Of a stretch of 64,000 bases of DNA, positions 12,801 through 26,625 are shown one piece after another; within the stretch, counting starts at the first letter, position 1; the number at the start of each line of letters is the position of its first letter. Both the position numbers and the translations under genes were made by a program. This stretch comes from Icerya purchasi. Taxonomy: Eukaryota > Arthropoda > Insecta > Hemiptera > Monophlebidae. The notes under the pieces are model-generated. The model saw nothing but the letters and a program-made list of their open reading frames with translations. It had not been told where the DNA came from and made no database searches. The DNA lies in NCBI GenBank assembly GCA_039619475.1, contig CM077115.1, positions 481,628,400-481,692,399 on the forward strand, written 5' to 3'.

Positions 12801-15800
12801 AATTGAAAGGCGATATATTATATATATTTATTACAAAATCAAGCAAACAGTAATTACAATTTTTCGCTAAATATCATTTTGTTCGACTTCTAAACGAACA
12901 AGTCAGCTCACACATACATACACACATATAAGTAAATAAAATAAAAATCAAATTAATTATAAGGAAGTGCGAATGACACGTGTAGTATACGTGTGAATAG
13001 AGGCACTTAGGTAAAGGATAAACTACGAATTCAAGCCGAAAATAAGAGTTACTGTTGCTAGAGTACCCTACGTGTCTGTAGCTGAAAACTATTATCTATT
13101 TACATATCAGTGTTGGCCATTTTTAAAACAATAATTAAAGATCGTCAATTATGGCACTGTACACAATAACTACTTTTGTCGATCCATAAAAAGAGTAATA
13201 CACTTTTCTCGTTCACGATTTTCAAATTATTATTATAATTGTTAGATAAAAAAAATATTTCCAATACAATTTTCTATCCAGTATTTCTATCTGATTTCGT
13301 CATATTTATTCGAAATCGATGTTACACAACCGATATTAGTCGAAAGAGCTTTTTAATCGGACCAAGAGAAAATAATATGCATTATCCAATTTGCCACGGT
13401 TCAACTCTGTTCCTCCGCATTCTTCATCCGGTGTCTTACATTCGCACCTTCATTCACTTTTTCAATGAATTTATTTTTAATTAATAGGGGAAAAAACGTC
13501 CCACAAAAACACAGGCGACCTAAGCGGACGTAGTGAAAATACGTACGAGCGAGACTATAGGTAATGTATCTTTTCACTGGAAACAGAAACGGAATCCCCC
13601 CCCCCCCGCCGTCGATATAATGTAAAGAAAAAAATATTTCTGCCGAAACATAAAAACCTTCGGTGGTCTTTGTGGACGAATACATAACTACCTCTACACA
13701 TTGGCAGCACGTGTGTATAATAAGAAAAATTTCAAAGAGTACAGTAAACATTATAATAGGGGATTTCGGGAAAACAAAAAGACGGGGCGGCATCATATCC
13801 CCGAAGGATAGAAAACGAGCAACTTAAAAGTTGTATAATGAGAAAAAGGCGCGAGGAAGCAGAAAATTGGTAATACGGAACAGACGATAGTGTAGCGAGT
13901 AGTGGCATGTTTAGAGGACAGCGTGCTGGTACCGGCGCGGCGGTGGGGGATTACTTTTCATATTCAATCATTTGCAAAAAGGGTGGAAAATTATTATTAA
14001 AAGGAACAAAAATTGATTACATGGATGTAGGGATGCGGCTGTGTGCTCTGATGATTGTAATCTTAATAGGGTAGGTAATGCCTAACGCTACGCCGGCGCA
14101 TCGAGCACGCTGCACAGCGTCGATGTGCCCGCATTAAAAACTTATTCATTCGACGAGCGCTTCTTCATTTTTATTCTTTGAGCTTTTACCATCTTCTCAA
14201 TCTTCTTCTTTGTCTTTCGCTACGCTGGCCGATCCGTCAACCGTAAAATTCTATTTACAGACTGCTGATATTTATCTGAATTTCTTAAAACCTGAACTCG
14301 GCATCTTCCAAATCGAAATACTCTTATCCTGCAATATTCAAATCTTTACCCGAAACTTTAATACCTCCATAATAATACACTCTCCTTACAACCGGAAGCG
14401 GTACTACAGATGATCTTTTTGATTTTCTCCTTGCATTTAAAATTCCGCGCTCGCAACGTTCCCCCTTACGCAGGGTCATCTCTTACGTTTAATAAAATCA
14501 AAAATAATTCGCGGCAGTCCGTCGTGGCTCCGTTAGACATTATTAAAAAGCTTCAAAGCGTCTCGGGATTTTATCTGGCGGTCGGGCAAAAATGATATTT
14601 ACGCCGCATTACCGCCCCCGTTAAAATATAATTATTGCTCTGAAGTGGAAAATTCCGTCGATACCGTGTGACAGTACGACAGAAATTTTGCACTTGTTTC
14701 ATTTACGTATCATTTAAAAGATAAACATTTCATAAACATTTCAATTTGATCGACTTTAAATCGATGATAGTTTTATCTTATACACTTTACGTAGTAATAA
14801 AAAACCGCATCATAACCGCTGTGATTAGCAGAGGGCAAAAAATGATTCGCGCGGCAACGGGGCAACGGGGCAACGAGACAACGACCAAGCTGGCCTATTA
14901 CGATTAAAATATACGCACGCGTTATTATTAAACAGTGGTCTATTTCAGCAAGCGATTATTCGCAAATGATAAAATATTATTCAGCGAAAATAGATTAAAT
15001 TAAATCCTACTTATAAAATTAATTATTATTCAGTTGATTTAGCGTTCTGATATGCATAATATCCATTTTTCGGTGCAATTTACTCATTATGCGTTTCATT
15101 GTAGTAAATGTTGTATTATATTTTTAAACCAGTTACATTACATGATGAAATATTCAATCAATCACTGAACCGTTTGGTTCGTCGATCCTGTTCCCTATTT
15201 CTCGTTCTAACTCTGTATCTGGTTCTCCTTGTTTTTCCTTCTGTAATTTTGGTTAATATTTCATCATTTATATGCCCCGTAATTATTATAGTTTTACGTT
15301 TAGCGGACGTAATTATTTATACGTTTTTAAAAAACAAACATAAAAAAAAATTCGTACAAACTTAAATTGTATCTCATCGGAAAAAAATAGTACATCAATC
15401 GAGCATATATTCTAAAAGAAAGCTAGCAAAATCACCCTCTCCACCACCCCGGAAAAGATGCTTATATTAAATTTTACATAGAATGTTTAAAGCATTTAAT
15501 TAAACACTACCATCAAAATTGCTAATCTTTAATATTAAACTAACCATCAGATACACATAATAATTCGAATTATTCGAAAATGCTCATGATTCGTACATTA
15601 CAAAAAAAAAACCCGTTCAAAATCGAATTTACTTCACCGAATAGTAGTCTGCTGGATTGACGCCATTAAAAAGAAGAAAAAAAGAATACTTCACCGAATG
15701 GTTTATGATAAACGCACCTTACGTTCCAATTAAAATGAAATTTGATCCCCTGTTGCAAAGATTAATTCGTTGAACTCTGTATGACAACCATAGGCGATCT

Positions 15801-16500
15801 TGATTTTTCCCTCGCACTCAGCTGAAACGAAAAAAAAAATAATAAATAAATAAACAAATAAAATTTGTTGTAAATCACATGAAAAGCGAATCTTGTTATG
15901 CGTTACGTGTACTACACATTCAATTAACGCTGTGGAAAAAAAGTGATTAAAACATCACATTCTTCGGAATTCAAAAGAAAATTTATATTTTTCTGTTTAA
16001 CGGAAATTTGAAACATTTACTCTACCGTGTGCGTATATAGTATTAGTTGTGTCAAAACAAAACACAAGTCTTGTTTTAATATATGTGGATAGAAAGGAGA
16101 AAAAAATGTAAAAAGATTATTGAAATTGTGTGTTACAATACTAAAAGTGATCCCGTACGACACTTTTCAAACTCAACAGGTCTGGTTAATTAAAAATGTC
16201 TTACAATAAAACGAAAAAAAAAAAAAATTAAAATTAAAGATTAAACTAAAACAACGGTTTATCGGATAGAAACAATATCTCTCCACCAGGTTTAACATAA
16301 ATGTAGACTACACCATAATACGGCAGTCACTCAATGTGCGGATGTACTTTATCATTTAAATTCATCGCCTCCCTGTGCTTTGGTTCTATTTGTTTTTGTG
16401 CTAGTTTTCATTGCGCCGTCAGTTGTTACGAAACAGCATAACTTCCGCATACTGCTAGTAACTAACGCTTAATATACCACACAGTATTTCTTTTTAGTCT
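9831..16500. other. Mixed unique DNA with CpG-containing islands, no gene recognised
   Basis: No gene or transposon recognised. Sub-blocks at about 9880-10680 and 13800-14560 are visibly richer in CpG than the surrounding DNA and free of recognised repeats. They could be conserved non-coding or promoter-proximal DNA. Homopolymer runs occur at 11579-11594 (T), 11835-11849 (T) and 13596-13607 (C). The 131-residue open frame near 13401-13796 (minus) and the 85-residue frame at 15108-15365 (plus, hydrophobic) have no recognisable domain. Confidence 0.4.
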
Positions 16501-16501
16501 G

Positions 16502-16610
16502 CAGTGACGTGCTAAGAAGGTGGGGGGGGGCAACAGGGGCAATCACTCCGCCAGAGAAAAAACTGCAGGGCCGACGCTCCCTCAGAAAAATATATATTAT
16601 AGTTACAAGG
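16502..16610 (+). mobile_element. hAT-like element end, copy 1 (CAGTGACGTGC family)
   Basis: Starts CAGTGACGTGCTAAGAAGG, then a G run, CTCCGCCAGAGAAAAAACTG and CCCTCAGAAAAATATAT. The block recurs in the same orientation at 56668-56770 with the AGAGAAAAAACTG core identical. CAGTG at the outer end is typical of hAT terminal inverted repeats. The partner end was not found, so only one terminus is claimed. Confidence 0.55.
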
Positions 16611-16700
16611 TAATTGAAACACAGCCAGAAATTAACGATTTTAATTTAGTGAATGTACGGTATACCATTAAGCTACTGTGAAATTTAACTTTACTATATA

Positions 16701-17343
16701 CAGGGGCGGATCCAGGACATTTTGGGGAGGGAAATTATATAATTATGTAATATCTTATACGGTAGACAATAGATTTTTGAAATACCTTGTTTCATAAAGA
16801 AAATCAAATAGCGACCTCTTTAGAAATTTAAAAATATTTTAAAAATACATAATTATTATAGTTTAATTTAAATTTTGCTTTATTTTTAGGTAAAAAATAA
16901 AACGAAATTATAAAATTCTAGCTAAAATAGTAGTTTAAAATTTGAATGGTAAATTACTAGAAAGAATAGAAAGGTAGTATTTTTATTAGACTTTTAATTC
17001 TATTTTAATTTTGTTAGTAATCCGATCCGAATTCTTTGTTCGTGAGCAAATAAAAAAATATATATATATTTCTCACTGAACTATTTTCATTTATATTTCA
17101 AAATAAATAAAAAGTGCAAAAGATCGATGACAGTTGTTGCGTTTAAAATAGAATAAAAACGTAACATTAATAGTTTTACTAAAAAACAATATTAAATATT
17201 AGTTATAAATCCATAGATAACATTTGTACAAATCGTTTATAGTATAAATTAAGTTTCTCTGTTGTAACAAATTTTTTCATCAAGATTTTGATTCTCTGGG
17301 AGGAGCGATGTCTCCTATTTCCTCTCCAATGGATCCGCCACTG
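16701..17343 (+). mobile_element. hAT-type MITE, family A, copy 1
   Basis: About 640 bp with short terminal inverted repeats: left CAGGGGCGGATCCAGG, right end GGATCCGCCACTG. It has no coding capacity. The interior is AT-rich and contains the landmark AATCCGATCCGAATTCTTTG, which recurs in the copies at 22402 (inverted) and 33976 (direct). Flanks read CTATATA on the left and CTATACC on the right, a decayed target duplication. The CAGGG...CTG ends and no reading frame fit a non-autonomous hAT element. Confidence 0.85.
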
Positions 17344-20179
17344 CTATACCTCTGATGTCCCGCCCGTGGTAAATTCGCTTCACTTCACTTTTTTGAAATT
17401 AAACAACCTATTTTAACAAAAATTTACATAACAAAAACATTTTAAACCATTGTTTATCTGTCAGCTGAAAATTCGATTACAGTAAACATCAAACAGAAAC
17501 GAAAACACTTAAAATGCAATAAGATCGAGAATAGATTTTATAATTCAAGCTTACATAAAGTTATACAACGTAAATGAAAATCACAACTAATACAAGATGA
17601 TAATTTTTTTGATGGATAAAAGATAGAATCCAATTTCCCTGATGAAATTTTATTATGTTAACAAAAGCGTACAATATTTCTTTGTTACGTGTTTGTAATA
17701 AAAAAAAAAAAAACAAAAACAACGTCCTTACACTGTTATATACTGTTTGCATTTTAAAAAATGTGTAATAAAATTTTAAACTGTATTCGCTACAAATGAT
17801 TAACGCCTAAGAATAGATTCTTAGATCAATTAATACATTTAAATGAAATACTAATTGCAATTTATATTCCATTAAACAAATATAAACAATAAATAATTCA
17901 ATAAAACGACCAAGAAGTAATGAAAACGTAATTTTTCAAATGTTATATTCGTATAACTACTTTCATTCATGCCTTACATATTTAAACCCTTTCCACTTTC
18001 GGTTAAATTATGAATCAGCTGTATACACAACCTTTAATAATAATTTTTTACGTACGACGTACGTAATTATTGATAAAAAAAAAGTGTAATGCACTTATAA
18101 AAGAATTTACATTTTTATATTACGATTGAAAAAACTTGTAAATTCAAAAAGTGTTTCATCTGAAATAAAAAGGATACCATTAATTTAGGAAAATGCATTA
18201 ATTATCGTAATATTATGACTTTATATCTTGTCTAAAATAAAACTCTACAATTACATTTCAATAACAATTAAAATATTCAAAACTATAAATGTTTCATAAA
18301 TAATATTTAATGTATTCAAAAAAGAAAAAAATAGTTAAACTATCTGCTAAACTATAGTGTTAATAATATTGCTAAATCACACAGAGAATTCATTTGATTT
18401 ATGTGATATACAGGTTATAAATATGTTACATCGAAGAAGCATCTTTTTAATATTCAAACTACATTCATAAAATAACAGAAAATTTATGTTCGAATAAATT
18501 AATAATTTCTATTTCTCAGAATCGTTTGAACGACAATCAGGACAAATATTCTTACCAATCCAGCTTATGAAGAAATTTGCGCAAGTTAAACCCTTCTCCT
18601 TTTAAAGTAATTTAAAAATGTTTACAAAACAAAAATTTATAAACCAGTAATTCAGTGCATGGTGTAAATACATGAGTTTTATGACGTCTACTAGAGAAAC
18701 AAGGAACTGGCAGCACAACCTCATTCCGTAGAATTATATGTGCGGCCACTTTTCGTTGCACGTTCCTTTCTTCTTTTTTGTCTCCATTTTTCAGCCAACA
18801 AGCCCCATTTTATTCAAAGAATTAGTTTATAGATATAACTTTTATATGATACTCATAATTATAACGAAGAGAGGTGAAATAAGGGACCTGAAAACCTTTT
18901 CAAAATCAAAATTACTTAAAATCCAAGTAAGAAGCGATAAAAAATATATATTTTCAAACATATCATTATTTGAATTTCATTACATACTGAAAGTGAATCG
19001 CGGCTGAAAAAATGTCATCGTCCTCCACTTAACGTTTAAAAATTTTTTTTGTAAACACAAAATAAATTTTAAAAATTGAAGGTAGTGTACTATGGCCGGC
19101 TATTTGTTTAGAAAATGTCTTTCTCAGATTCGAAGACAAAAAAAAATATCTTAAGAATTCGACCAGTCAGAATAAAATATAAAATTTTAAATCTTCTCCG
19201 CACAAAAATAGAATCCAAATAACGACCCAGAACTATACTAAAATTTTTAAAATGAAATAATTATATTAAATTCACTGATATTAAAAAAAAAAAAAATGGA
19301 ATTAGATGAATTAAAATTTGATTTTAATAGACTGCCAGCTTTTAACTGATGTTTTATGTCACAATTCGCAGATTTCATTAACTACTTTCATGGACATAAC
19401 TTTACATGTCAACCCCGGCATAAAGCTAGCAGTCATTAGTATGCATATACATATACATATATGTATATATTAAAAAGTGCTCCACACTCTTAAACTTTTT
19501 AAATAAATATTTTAGTAACATACTTACATATGTATTCCAAAATTTCACCTTAAAATTCCACACTATTTGAGACATTCCAAAAAACAGAACCAACTTTAAA
19601 AAAACAACAATTTAATTTTAAGCAATAACTCGTATCGTAATTAAACAAATTAGAAACAATGAATAATGAGGAAATGAAGTCGATTAGTTCTAATTTATTT
19701 GCCCATTACTAAATTCCATAGACAAATTGTTTTTTTTAATGAATAAAATTATATAATATTACGTCTTACATTTAAATTTGTTAACATCGTCAAAAGCAAG
19801 TTTGTTACTTATTTCTATAAAGCAGAACAAAAATCTATATTAAAAAATTATTTGGAATGTAATTTTTAAGTTTTTTTTTTTTTGACACACCAAGCTAATT
19901 GAGTTTTTTACTTAGTTTAGCCATTTACGTAATAAGTCAATAGTTTATATAAATAACATTTTAGCAGTTTTTTGGTAGCTAGAATAAATGAATTACATTA
20001 TATATGAAAAATGCACGTTGTGAAATAGTTAATCAGTTGTTTTAGGACTTGTTCTGTCATATGTAAAACGAGATGTCAGCATGTTCATTATCTATATTAT
20101 TTTACTTTTGTATATAAATTAACAGTTTTTATCATGTAAGAATTTTCGCATAAAAAAAAAACAATAACATTATTATAAT
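17344..20179. other. AT-rich unique-looking DNA
   Basis: No gene or transposon recognised. A perfect 19-bp palindrome TTACGTACGACGTACGTAA lies at about 18048-18066. A-run tracts lie near 17700-17712 and 19284-19297. Confidence 0.5.
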
Positions 20180-21151
20180 TAGTGGCGAATCCATGAAAAG
20201 AAAATAAGCTTCCCCCGTCAAGAACCAAAACTTTGATGAAAAAATTTGTTAAACAGGGAAACTTAATTTATGCTATAAAAGTCTTGTATAAATGTTACCA
20301 GGGCCGTATCTGGGTGTGGGTGTGGCAGGCCCCTGCCCAGAATGGGGGGGGGGTGAAAATTTTCTTTACATATTTATTTTATAAATAGCAATACATTTTT
20401 CACTAATATTCGTACTATTAATAATTTCCATCATTTTTATTTATATATTAACAATTTACATAAATGAATTACCATATAAACATTAATAAAAATTACGTAT
20501 GTTATTAATTATACTCGTAATAAACAATTTTGCATAAAATATTAATAAAGTACCTAAAAATATGGAGCATATTTTTTCTTTTTTCTTTTAAAAGTAGGAA
20601 AAACAGCCTAAAAAATCAACAATATTTATTTTAAATTTTTGATTTTTTTCAGATTTTTGTGTATTTATAATAACTATTTCAGTTCTCATGGGGGGGGGGG
20701 GGGTTAACCCCCCTGTACACGGCTTTGTGATGGGGGGTAAACCACGCACCACCGGAAATGTCTGCGAAATAATAACCGCTTGAATTAAATAGACCGAAAT
20801 GCAAATAAATTTATTTCTTTCCAAATTTTTGACAAAAGAAAATTTAAATTTTTATGAATTTTATGGAAACGACCGTTGTTTATTTGTTTTTATTTTAGTG
20901 TTCAAATATTGTATTTACGATAATTGACTGCAAGGCTTTAGTGTACTTTCGTGATAACACCCCCCTCCCCCCATATATATATTTATATATATATATATTT
21001 ATTTATAAAAATATTTTCGTAACCCCTCCCGAAATTTTGGCCTAGATACGACCCTAAGATAAGATATTTTCCAAATCCACTGCCTACTGTATAAGATGTT
21101 ACGTAATTGTATAATTTGCCTTCTCAAAATATCTTTCTGGATCCGCTCCTG
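20180..21151 (-). mobile_element. hAT-type MITE, family A, copy interrupted by a second element
   Basis: Outer parts match family A in inverted orientation: the left end AGTGGCGAATCC with TGATGAAAAAATTTGTTA, and the right end GTATAAGATGTTACGTAATT with GGATCCGCTCCTG. The family interior, about 440 bp in the copy at 22402-23037, is missing and replaced by a different element at 20300-21055. Flanks read TTATAAT and TTATAAC, again a decayed duplication of the CTATA type seen at the other copies. Confidence 0.8.
20300..21055. mobile_element. Nested non-autonomous element with AGGGYCGTATC ends
   Basis: Left end AGGGCCGTATCTGGGTGTGG, right end GGCCTAGATACGACCCT, that is, inverted AGGGYCGTATCT termini. 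The interior is AT-rich with G/C runs (20344-20353, 20691-20702, 20961-20977) and no reading frame. It lies inside a family A MITE. I could not see a clear target duplication, because the host MITE has lost sequence at the junction. The superfamily is uncertain; hAT-like or another DNA transposon is likely. Confidence 0.65.
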
Positions 21152-22401
21152 TTATAACTGATAATAACATAGAAATCGGTTATAAAGAAATGCTTTGTAT
21201 TGTATACATGATGTTACCTTACTTAACTCCGTGATATATATATTTATATACATATATGTATAATTCTAATTCACGAAGTATTTATTGTTTATTAATGTTA
21301 TGTAAACATTACTACTAATAGGCAAAAGAGATTAATTTAAAGAAACGGTTTCATATAATTTTTTGCGTCTGATGGTGAAAATTCGGTATAATAATATAAA
21401 AATAGTAAAGACTCTATATTCCAAACCCACTTAAATACTTCCGAAATTAACATTTTAACGATTTCTGAATTAATGTATTGCTTTCTGAACATTTGTATGC
21501 AAGTTAGTTAAAAACAAATTTCAAATTAAATTGATTAAATTTGTACTAAAATCGTTAAATGTATAAATAAAGAGCGTTAGGTTATTAACAATAGACCTGT
21601 ATAGACCTGTAGTTTAATAAAAAGTCAAGAAGAATTTCATAACTGCTTACTCTTTATTATGTGTTAAGATGTTAACATTATACAATTAACGTAATAAATT
21701 TTAATTTAATAATAATGGTATGTGTGTATTCATTCTATTGGCTATGGTAGATTTGTGAAGGTATAAAACAAAGTTTAAACCCGAAATTATTTCATAATCA
21801 GAAAAGAATGAAGTTTAGTTGCTAATTATTACCATATGCGAAAGAGAAAGTTAACAGAGAACATTTCATATTGATTTCTGAACAGAGTTATTTAATTTAC
21901 TTAAATTGTAACAGTTGTACACTTACAACCAGATAAAAGAAATAGATTTTTAACTAGTATAATTTAAATTTGCTAAACTATTTCGAAATAAAATAATACT
22001 TTTTAAAACTAATACAACTTCGTTTTATTATTTATAAGTTGCGTTTTTAACTGAAAATTTTATAATTAAATCATATTAATTTTATTAGATTAAGAAACAG
22101 TTGAATGATTGTTAAGCTATCATTGTATCTGATCAATATATCGGAATTTTTACAAAGATGTTTGGTGGCATTATCCGGCAAAATGAAATAAAATATTAAA
22201 TAGGTAACGCAAAATTAAATGTAAAACTACAAAAAAAAAATATAATGTTTGTGTATAATGCGCGTAATTGTATATTTTCATTTATTTATATTTTCTTTTC
22301 ATGTCGCCGTGTTGTATTTTTGAAGTTTTATTAAAAGTTTTGTGTAAGTTTTCATTATTGTTGCAAATTGCTTGCAATAAGTTAATAAATAATACTATAA
22401 T
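21152..22401. other. AT-rich unique-looking DNA
   Basis: No gene or transposon recognised. A 10-bp duplication (ATAGACCTGT twice) occurs at about 21593-21612. Confidence 0.5.
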
Positions 22402-23037
22402 CAGGGGTGACCCACGCCCCTCCAAAGAATCAAATCCTCGATGAAAAAATTCGTTACATCAGTGAAACTTAATTTATACCATAAAAGATTTGTTTAAATG
22501 TTATCTATGGATTTATAACTAATATTTAATATTGTTTTTTCGTAAAACTATTGATGTTACGTTTTTATTCTATTTTAAACGCAACAACTGTCATCGATCT
22601 TTTGCACTTTTTATTTATTTTTAATTTTTATTTTGAAATATAAATGAAAATAGTTCAGTGAGAAATATATATATTTTTTTTATTTTCTCACGAACAAAGA
22701 ATTCGGATCGGATTACTAACAAAATTGAAATAGAATTAAAAGTCTAATAAAAATACTACCTTTCTATTCTTTCTAGTAATTTACCATTCAAATTTTAAAC
22801 TACTATTTTAGCTAGAATTTTATAATTTCGTTTTATTTTTTACCTAAAAATAAAGCAAAATTTAAATTAAACTATAATAATTATGTATTTTTAAAACATT
22901 TTTAAATTTCTGAAGAGGTTGATATTTGATTTTCTTTATGAAACAAGGTATTTCTCAAATTTACTGTCTACCGTATAAAATATTATGCAGTTATATAATC
23001 CCCCCCCCCCAATGATGTCTCTTTGGATCCGGCTCTG
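22402..23037 (-). mobile_element. hAT-type MITE, family A, copy 2 (inverted)
   Basis: Left end CAGGGGTGACCCACGCC, right end TTTGGATCCGGCTCTG. The internal sequence is the reverse complement of 16701-17343 over nearly its whole length, with only scattered differences. Flanking CTATAAT (22395-22401) and CTATAAT (23038-23044) is a perfect 7-bp duplication, the best-preserved target site of the family. A C run lies at 23000-23009. Confidence 0.88.
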
Positions 23038-25034
23038 CTATAATTTAAGTATTATACGATTAAATAATTATTCTCGCGTTTATCTTTGTACTAAATGATC
23101 GCTATTAATATCAGTTTTTTTTTTTTAATCATATTCATCATTATTATTTATTATTATTATTATTACTTTTTGAAAAATATGAAAAATTAAGAACGACTTT
23201 TTGACAAAGTTTCAGCAAAAAAGAAATAGAGGGAAGTTTTATTAGTGAAAAGAAATAATAGGGATGAAGGAATTGAAATTAAAATGAAAAGTTATATAAT
23301 AGAGAGGAATAGGGTAAATTTTTTTTAAAAAATTAACGAGATTTCTTTTGAATAGACTACTTGTGGAGAGGGAATAACCAAATCCGAAATAGTTTTATGA
23401 AAGATCTCTGCGTTCAGTTGTCGATGATAAGGAAAAGAATAATGTCGGCACAAGTTGAAAAGGATATCGCCCGTTGTTTGTGCCGGAAAAAGCGATAGCA
23501 ACCTACGCTGAGCAGAAGAAACAGAAAGAGAGAGTTGCAGATAGTTTAGGAAAATAACGGAACCCTAGAGAAATCATTTGAAGAAGAGTGCGGTGATGAC
23601 GGAGTGAGAGAATGAAAGGAAATATGGAAAGTTGTGCTTGGAAGAGCTGGCGAGTGAAAGCGACTGGAAATACGATATATATTAATGCGTTACTTATTGA
23701 AAAATTATTAAAGCGCGCGCGGTATTGCTGACGCTGTGCTGTATATTCGCAGTCTGAAGAAAGAACCGTCGCTCTTTGTATGCTTATACTGTGCGCTCTA
23801 TATGTCTGTATGTATACGCGGTAGGTATAGAAATGGTGAGCGCACGCAACACAGATTGAGGGTTTCTTGTGTCTACCTGAAGTTTGAACGGAGAAGTTAA
23901 ATCAGTAAAAGGGGTAGCCGGAGCAGTTGCGATGATGGTTACCGACTGATCAAAGTGTTGTTACTAAATTATTAATAATTCCATTTGAAAGTCTCGAATG
24001 GTTAAATCCCCCCGACACGACATCTCGTCATATCGTTCACGGCCGCGTTCCAGACATACAGCGCCACCGCGTTATATATTGCCTAAAGAGCGATTTCGAA
24101 GAACAGAAGCTGCGTTTTTCAATAAGCACAATTCCTCTGTACTACTTAACTTTCCTATCCTCGTTCGACTGTGATCTTTTGATAAAAATCAACCCTCATT
24201 TTTCTTTTTATTTTTGCCCTTAGCTAAACTACCCTTGTAACCACAGTTGTTGTACAGCACGTTTCCTTTTTCCTTTTTTCGTCGTTTTTTCTTTCTTCCT
24301 TTTTTTCTCCCACGTCGCGTAGGGAAAAAAATTATTATTTCGCATTCTATTTCAACGACGCTATTTGTTCAATACGATGTTTAATATTTAAATTTGTACG
24401 AAAAAAAATGTTTCAACACATATATTTTTACTAGCAGTTTTTCCACTTTAACGATGGAAGTTTGTTTTTACGATATGTTTTTTCAGTTTAATTCTCCGCT
24501 TCCGGTGTATGGCGGCTGAACTTGTTACTCTGTCAGTCATCTGCAACTATCAATATTTCGCCTTCTCAACATCCCTTTGTTGTTTTTTTTTTTTTTTCTA
24601 TTCTCATATTTATTATTATTTGTTATAACGCTAATAAAAGTGTGTATCTTATTCTCCGATTTTATAAATACACGCATTTCAATTTTTTCGTTCTCGGAAG
24701 AAATGCTAAACATTACAAAAAGAAAAAAACACGTAAAAACCGAGCAATTTTACTATGAACGTTTTAATTGGGAATTTTCGTAGACTATTAGATTGTTAAA
24801 CAGAAGGAGAGTTCCCCGATAAAACTGCAGCTCCCTAGAATAATAATAATTTAACAAAATAAATAAATAGGCCAAATATCGTTTGAAATAAAAATTTGCA
24901 ATTTTTAGCCACTGTTATAAATATTGTACACACTTGTTTTACTTATTTGTATAATTCAGCAAAATAACTAAAATAAATCTGGTGAATGAATAGGTTCGTC
25001 TTTTTTGTGCCATCACATGCTGACAAGACTTACA
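23038..25034. other. Unique-looking DNA with a CpG-containing centre
   Basis: No gene recognised. About 23440-24140 is richer in GC and CpG than its surroundings and free of recognised repeats, so it may be regulatory. T runs occur at 23116-23127 and 24582-24597. Confidence 0.4.
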
Positions 25035-25243
25035 CCAGAGGCGGTTCCAGGGGGGTGGGAAGGGTTTTAAACGCCCCTTGAGTATAAAATTAATTTTTAA
25101 TGTAGCTTTAAAGACTAAAAATATAATGTTAAAAATGAGAAAAAGGTTATATAATTTGAATAGAAGTAAAGGAAATGAAGATGGCTAGCACAAAATCGAT
25201 ATGGTTATGTTTTTTGCTTTTATATATAAAAACATAGCGTATA

Positions 25244-25276
<33 letters not shown>

Positions 25277-25277
25277 A
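25035..25277 (+). mobile_element. Possible hAT MITE end followed by a long poly(A)
   Basis: CAGAGGCGGTTCCAGGGGGG at 25035 looks like the CAG-starting, G-run-bearing end of a hAT MITE. Its partner end was not found. The stretch ends in a run of about 30 A (25245-25274). Confidence 0.35.
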
Positions 25278-26429
25278 GTGATATAAGTAACTTAAAGCGT
25301 AATGGTTTTTAAGTGGTAAGTAATTTACAATGCTAAACAGAGGGTTTTTTACGAAATGAAAAGAATATATAAATCCGGAGCAGTAAATGTAAAAAAGGAA
25401 TGAAAACGAGATTTATTTAAAGATGACCTAATAATTAATAAAAGAAGATATGTTATACACGTTAGTTTAGTAGAAAGTATCGAAATTACTTCTTTCTATC
25501 GATTCCGTTTACGTTTTTCGAAATAATTATCTGCACCGCCCGATAACGTTTTTAATTAAAAAAGTTTAGGCTACATCATTTCCAGACAATGGGCGAACAT
25601 TATTATAAACTCTAGTATAATGGAAATAGTTTAATATTCAATTCCCTGCCAGTCATACATTTTGTCGCGTTCAAAATACATGGAACATTGATGAATAGTA
25701 AACAGATTGAAACATTAGACATCGATCGGAAAACAGAACGTATCTGTCGAACCGCTAAAGAAATGTTTAAAAAATCCGATTATCGTGCCTTTCTCCTTAA
25801 TATAAATAAAAAGCTACTAGCTAAATGATTTTTTTTTTTCTTTTTATTAGTTTTACTTTACATCACAATCTAACCATCAGAGCCATTTAGGGAAATTTTT
25901 AATTATGAACTGTCATGAAAGGAAAAGCACCCATTGGTACTCATCCGATATCGTTGACCTTACAAGATGCGCCTAGAAGTTCACTACGTTTTAATCTGCG
26001 CATGTCGTAGTGTTCAGCTAAGTTGTTCAGCTGACCTTCTAGTCTGTGCGTGTGTCTTCGAGCGTATGCCTTTTGAAACGCTTAAATGTTTATGCAAAAC
26101 TTTACCGGTTAGATACCATCCTTAAATTTTCGTTCTAGACTGTTCGGATTATTTTTATATTTGTTGGTTTAGCGCAGCCCTAAAGCTGCCCCTCCCCCCA
26201 CACACATTGGTATCTAATAATAATAATATGTAGCGAGTATTTATCATCCAATCACAACACGCTATTTCTGCCTATAAGCCAGTTCATTTTCTTAATTCGA
26301 ATATGTGAAGTTTTTTTTTTATATGTTGCCTCCGAGTTAATTAACTATTCTCAAATGCTTATCTAATATTTAGCACATGTTTGAACTTGTATTATTACAT
26401 TACCACTCTGGACGGATGAGACTATAACT
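25278..26429. other. Unique-looking DNA, no gene recognised
   Basis: I see no recognisable coding region or transposon here. A CpG-containing patch lies at about 25960-26080. Confidence 0.45.
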
Positions 26430-26625
26430 AAATTGCCTCTACTAACAATATATCCAAGGTTCTCTTATCTTCTGATTCAAAAGGTGTTTTACAAGTCATT
26501 GCTAGCTACTCTCTTTCCTAAATCATCCGCTGATCCTATCGTGCTTCACATACGCTCCTTAATTTCACATCTATTTCATTCCCGCTCTGCCGGTATTGAT
26601 CTATTGTTTAGCATAATAATAATTT
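26430..26625 (+). pseudogene. LINE RNase H fragment (I-type)
   Basis: Starting near 26455 the plus strand reads KVLLSSDSKGVLQVIASYSL. After a frameshift it reads SADPIVLHIRSLISHLF and GIDLLF. SSDSKGVLQVI matches the third catalytic-aspartate block of the RNase H domain in I-type LINEs, and GIDLLF fits the start of the following I-x-WVPSH block. Only ~60 residues survive, with no tail or UTR. It resembles the minus-strand copy at 51665-52780 (LLFSDSKGLFI). Confidence 0.6.

Noticed and set aside
23440..24140. Possible gene exon in a CpG-containing stretch
   Set aside because: No frame of useful length without stops and no family motif. It was left as possible regulatory DNA.
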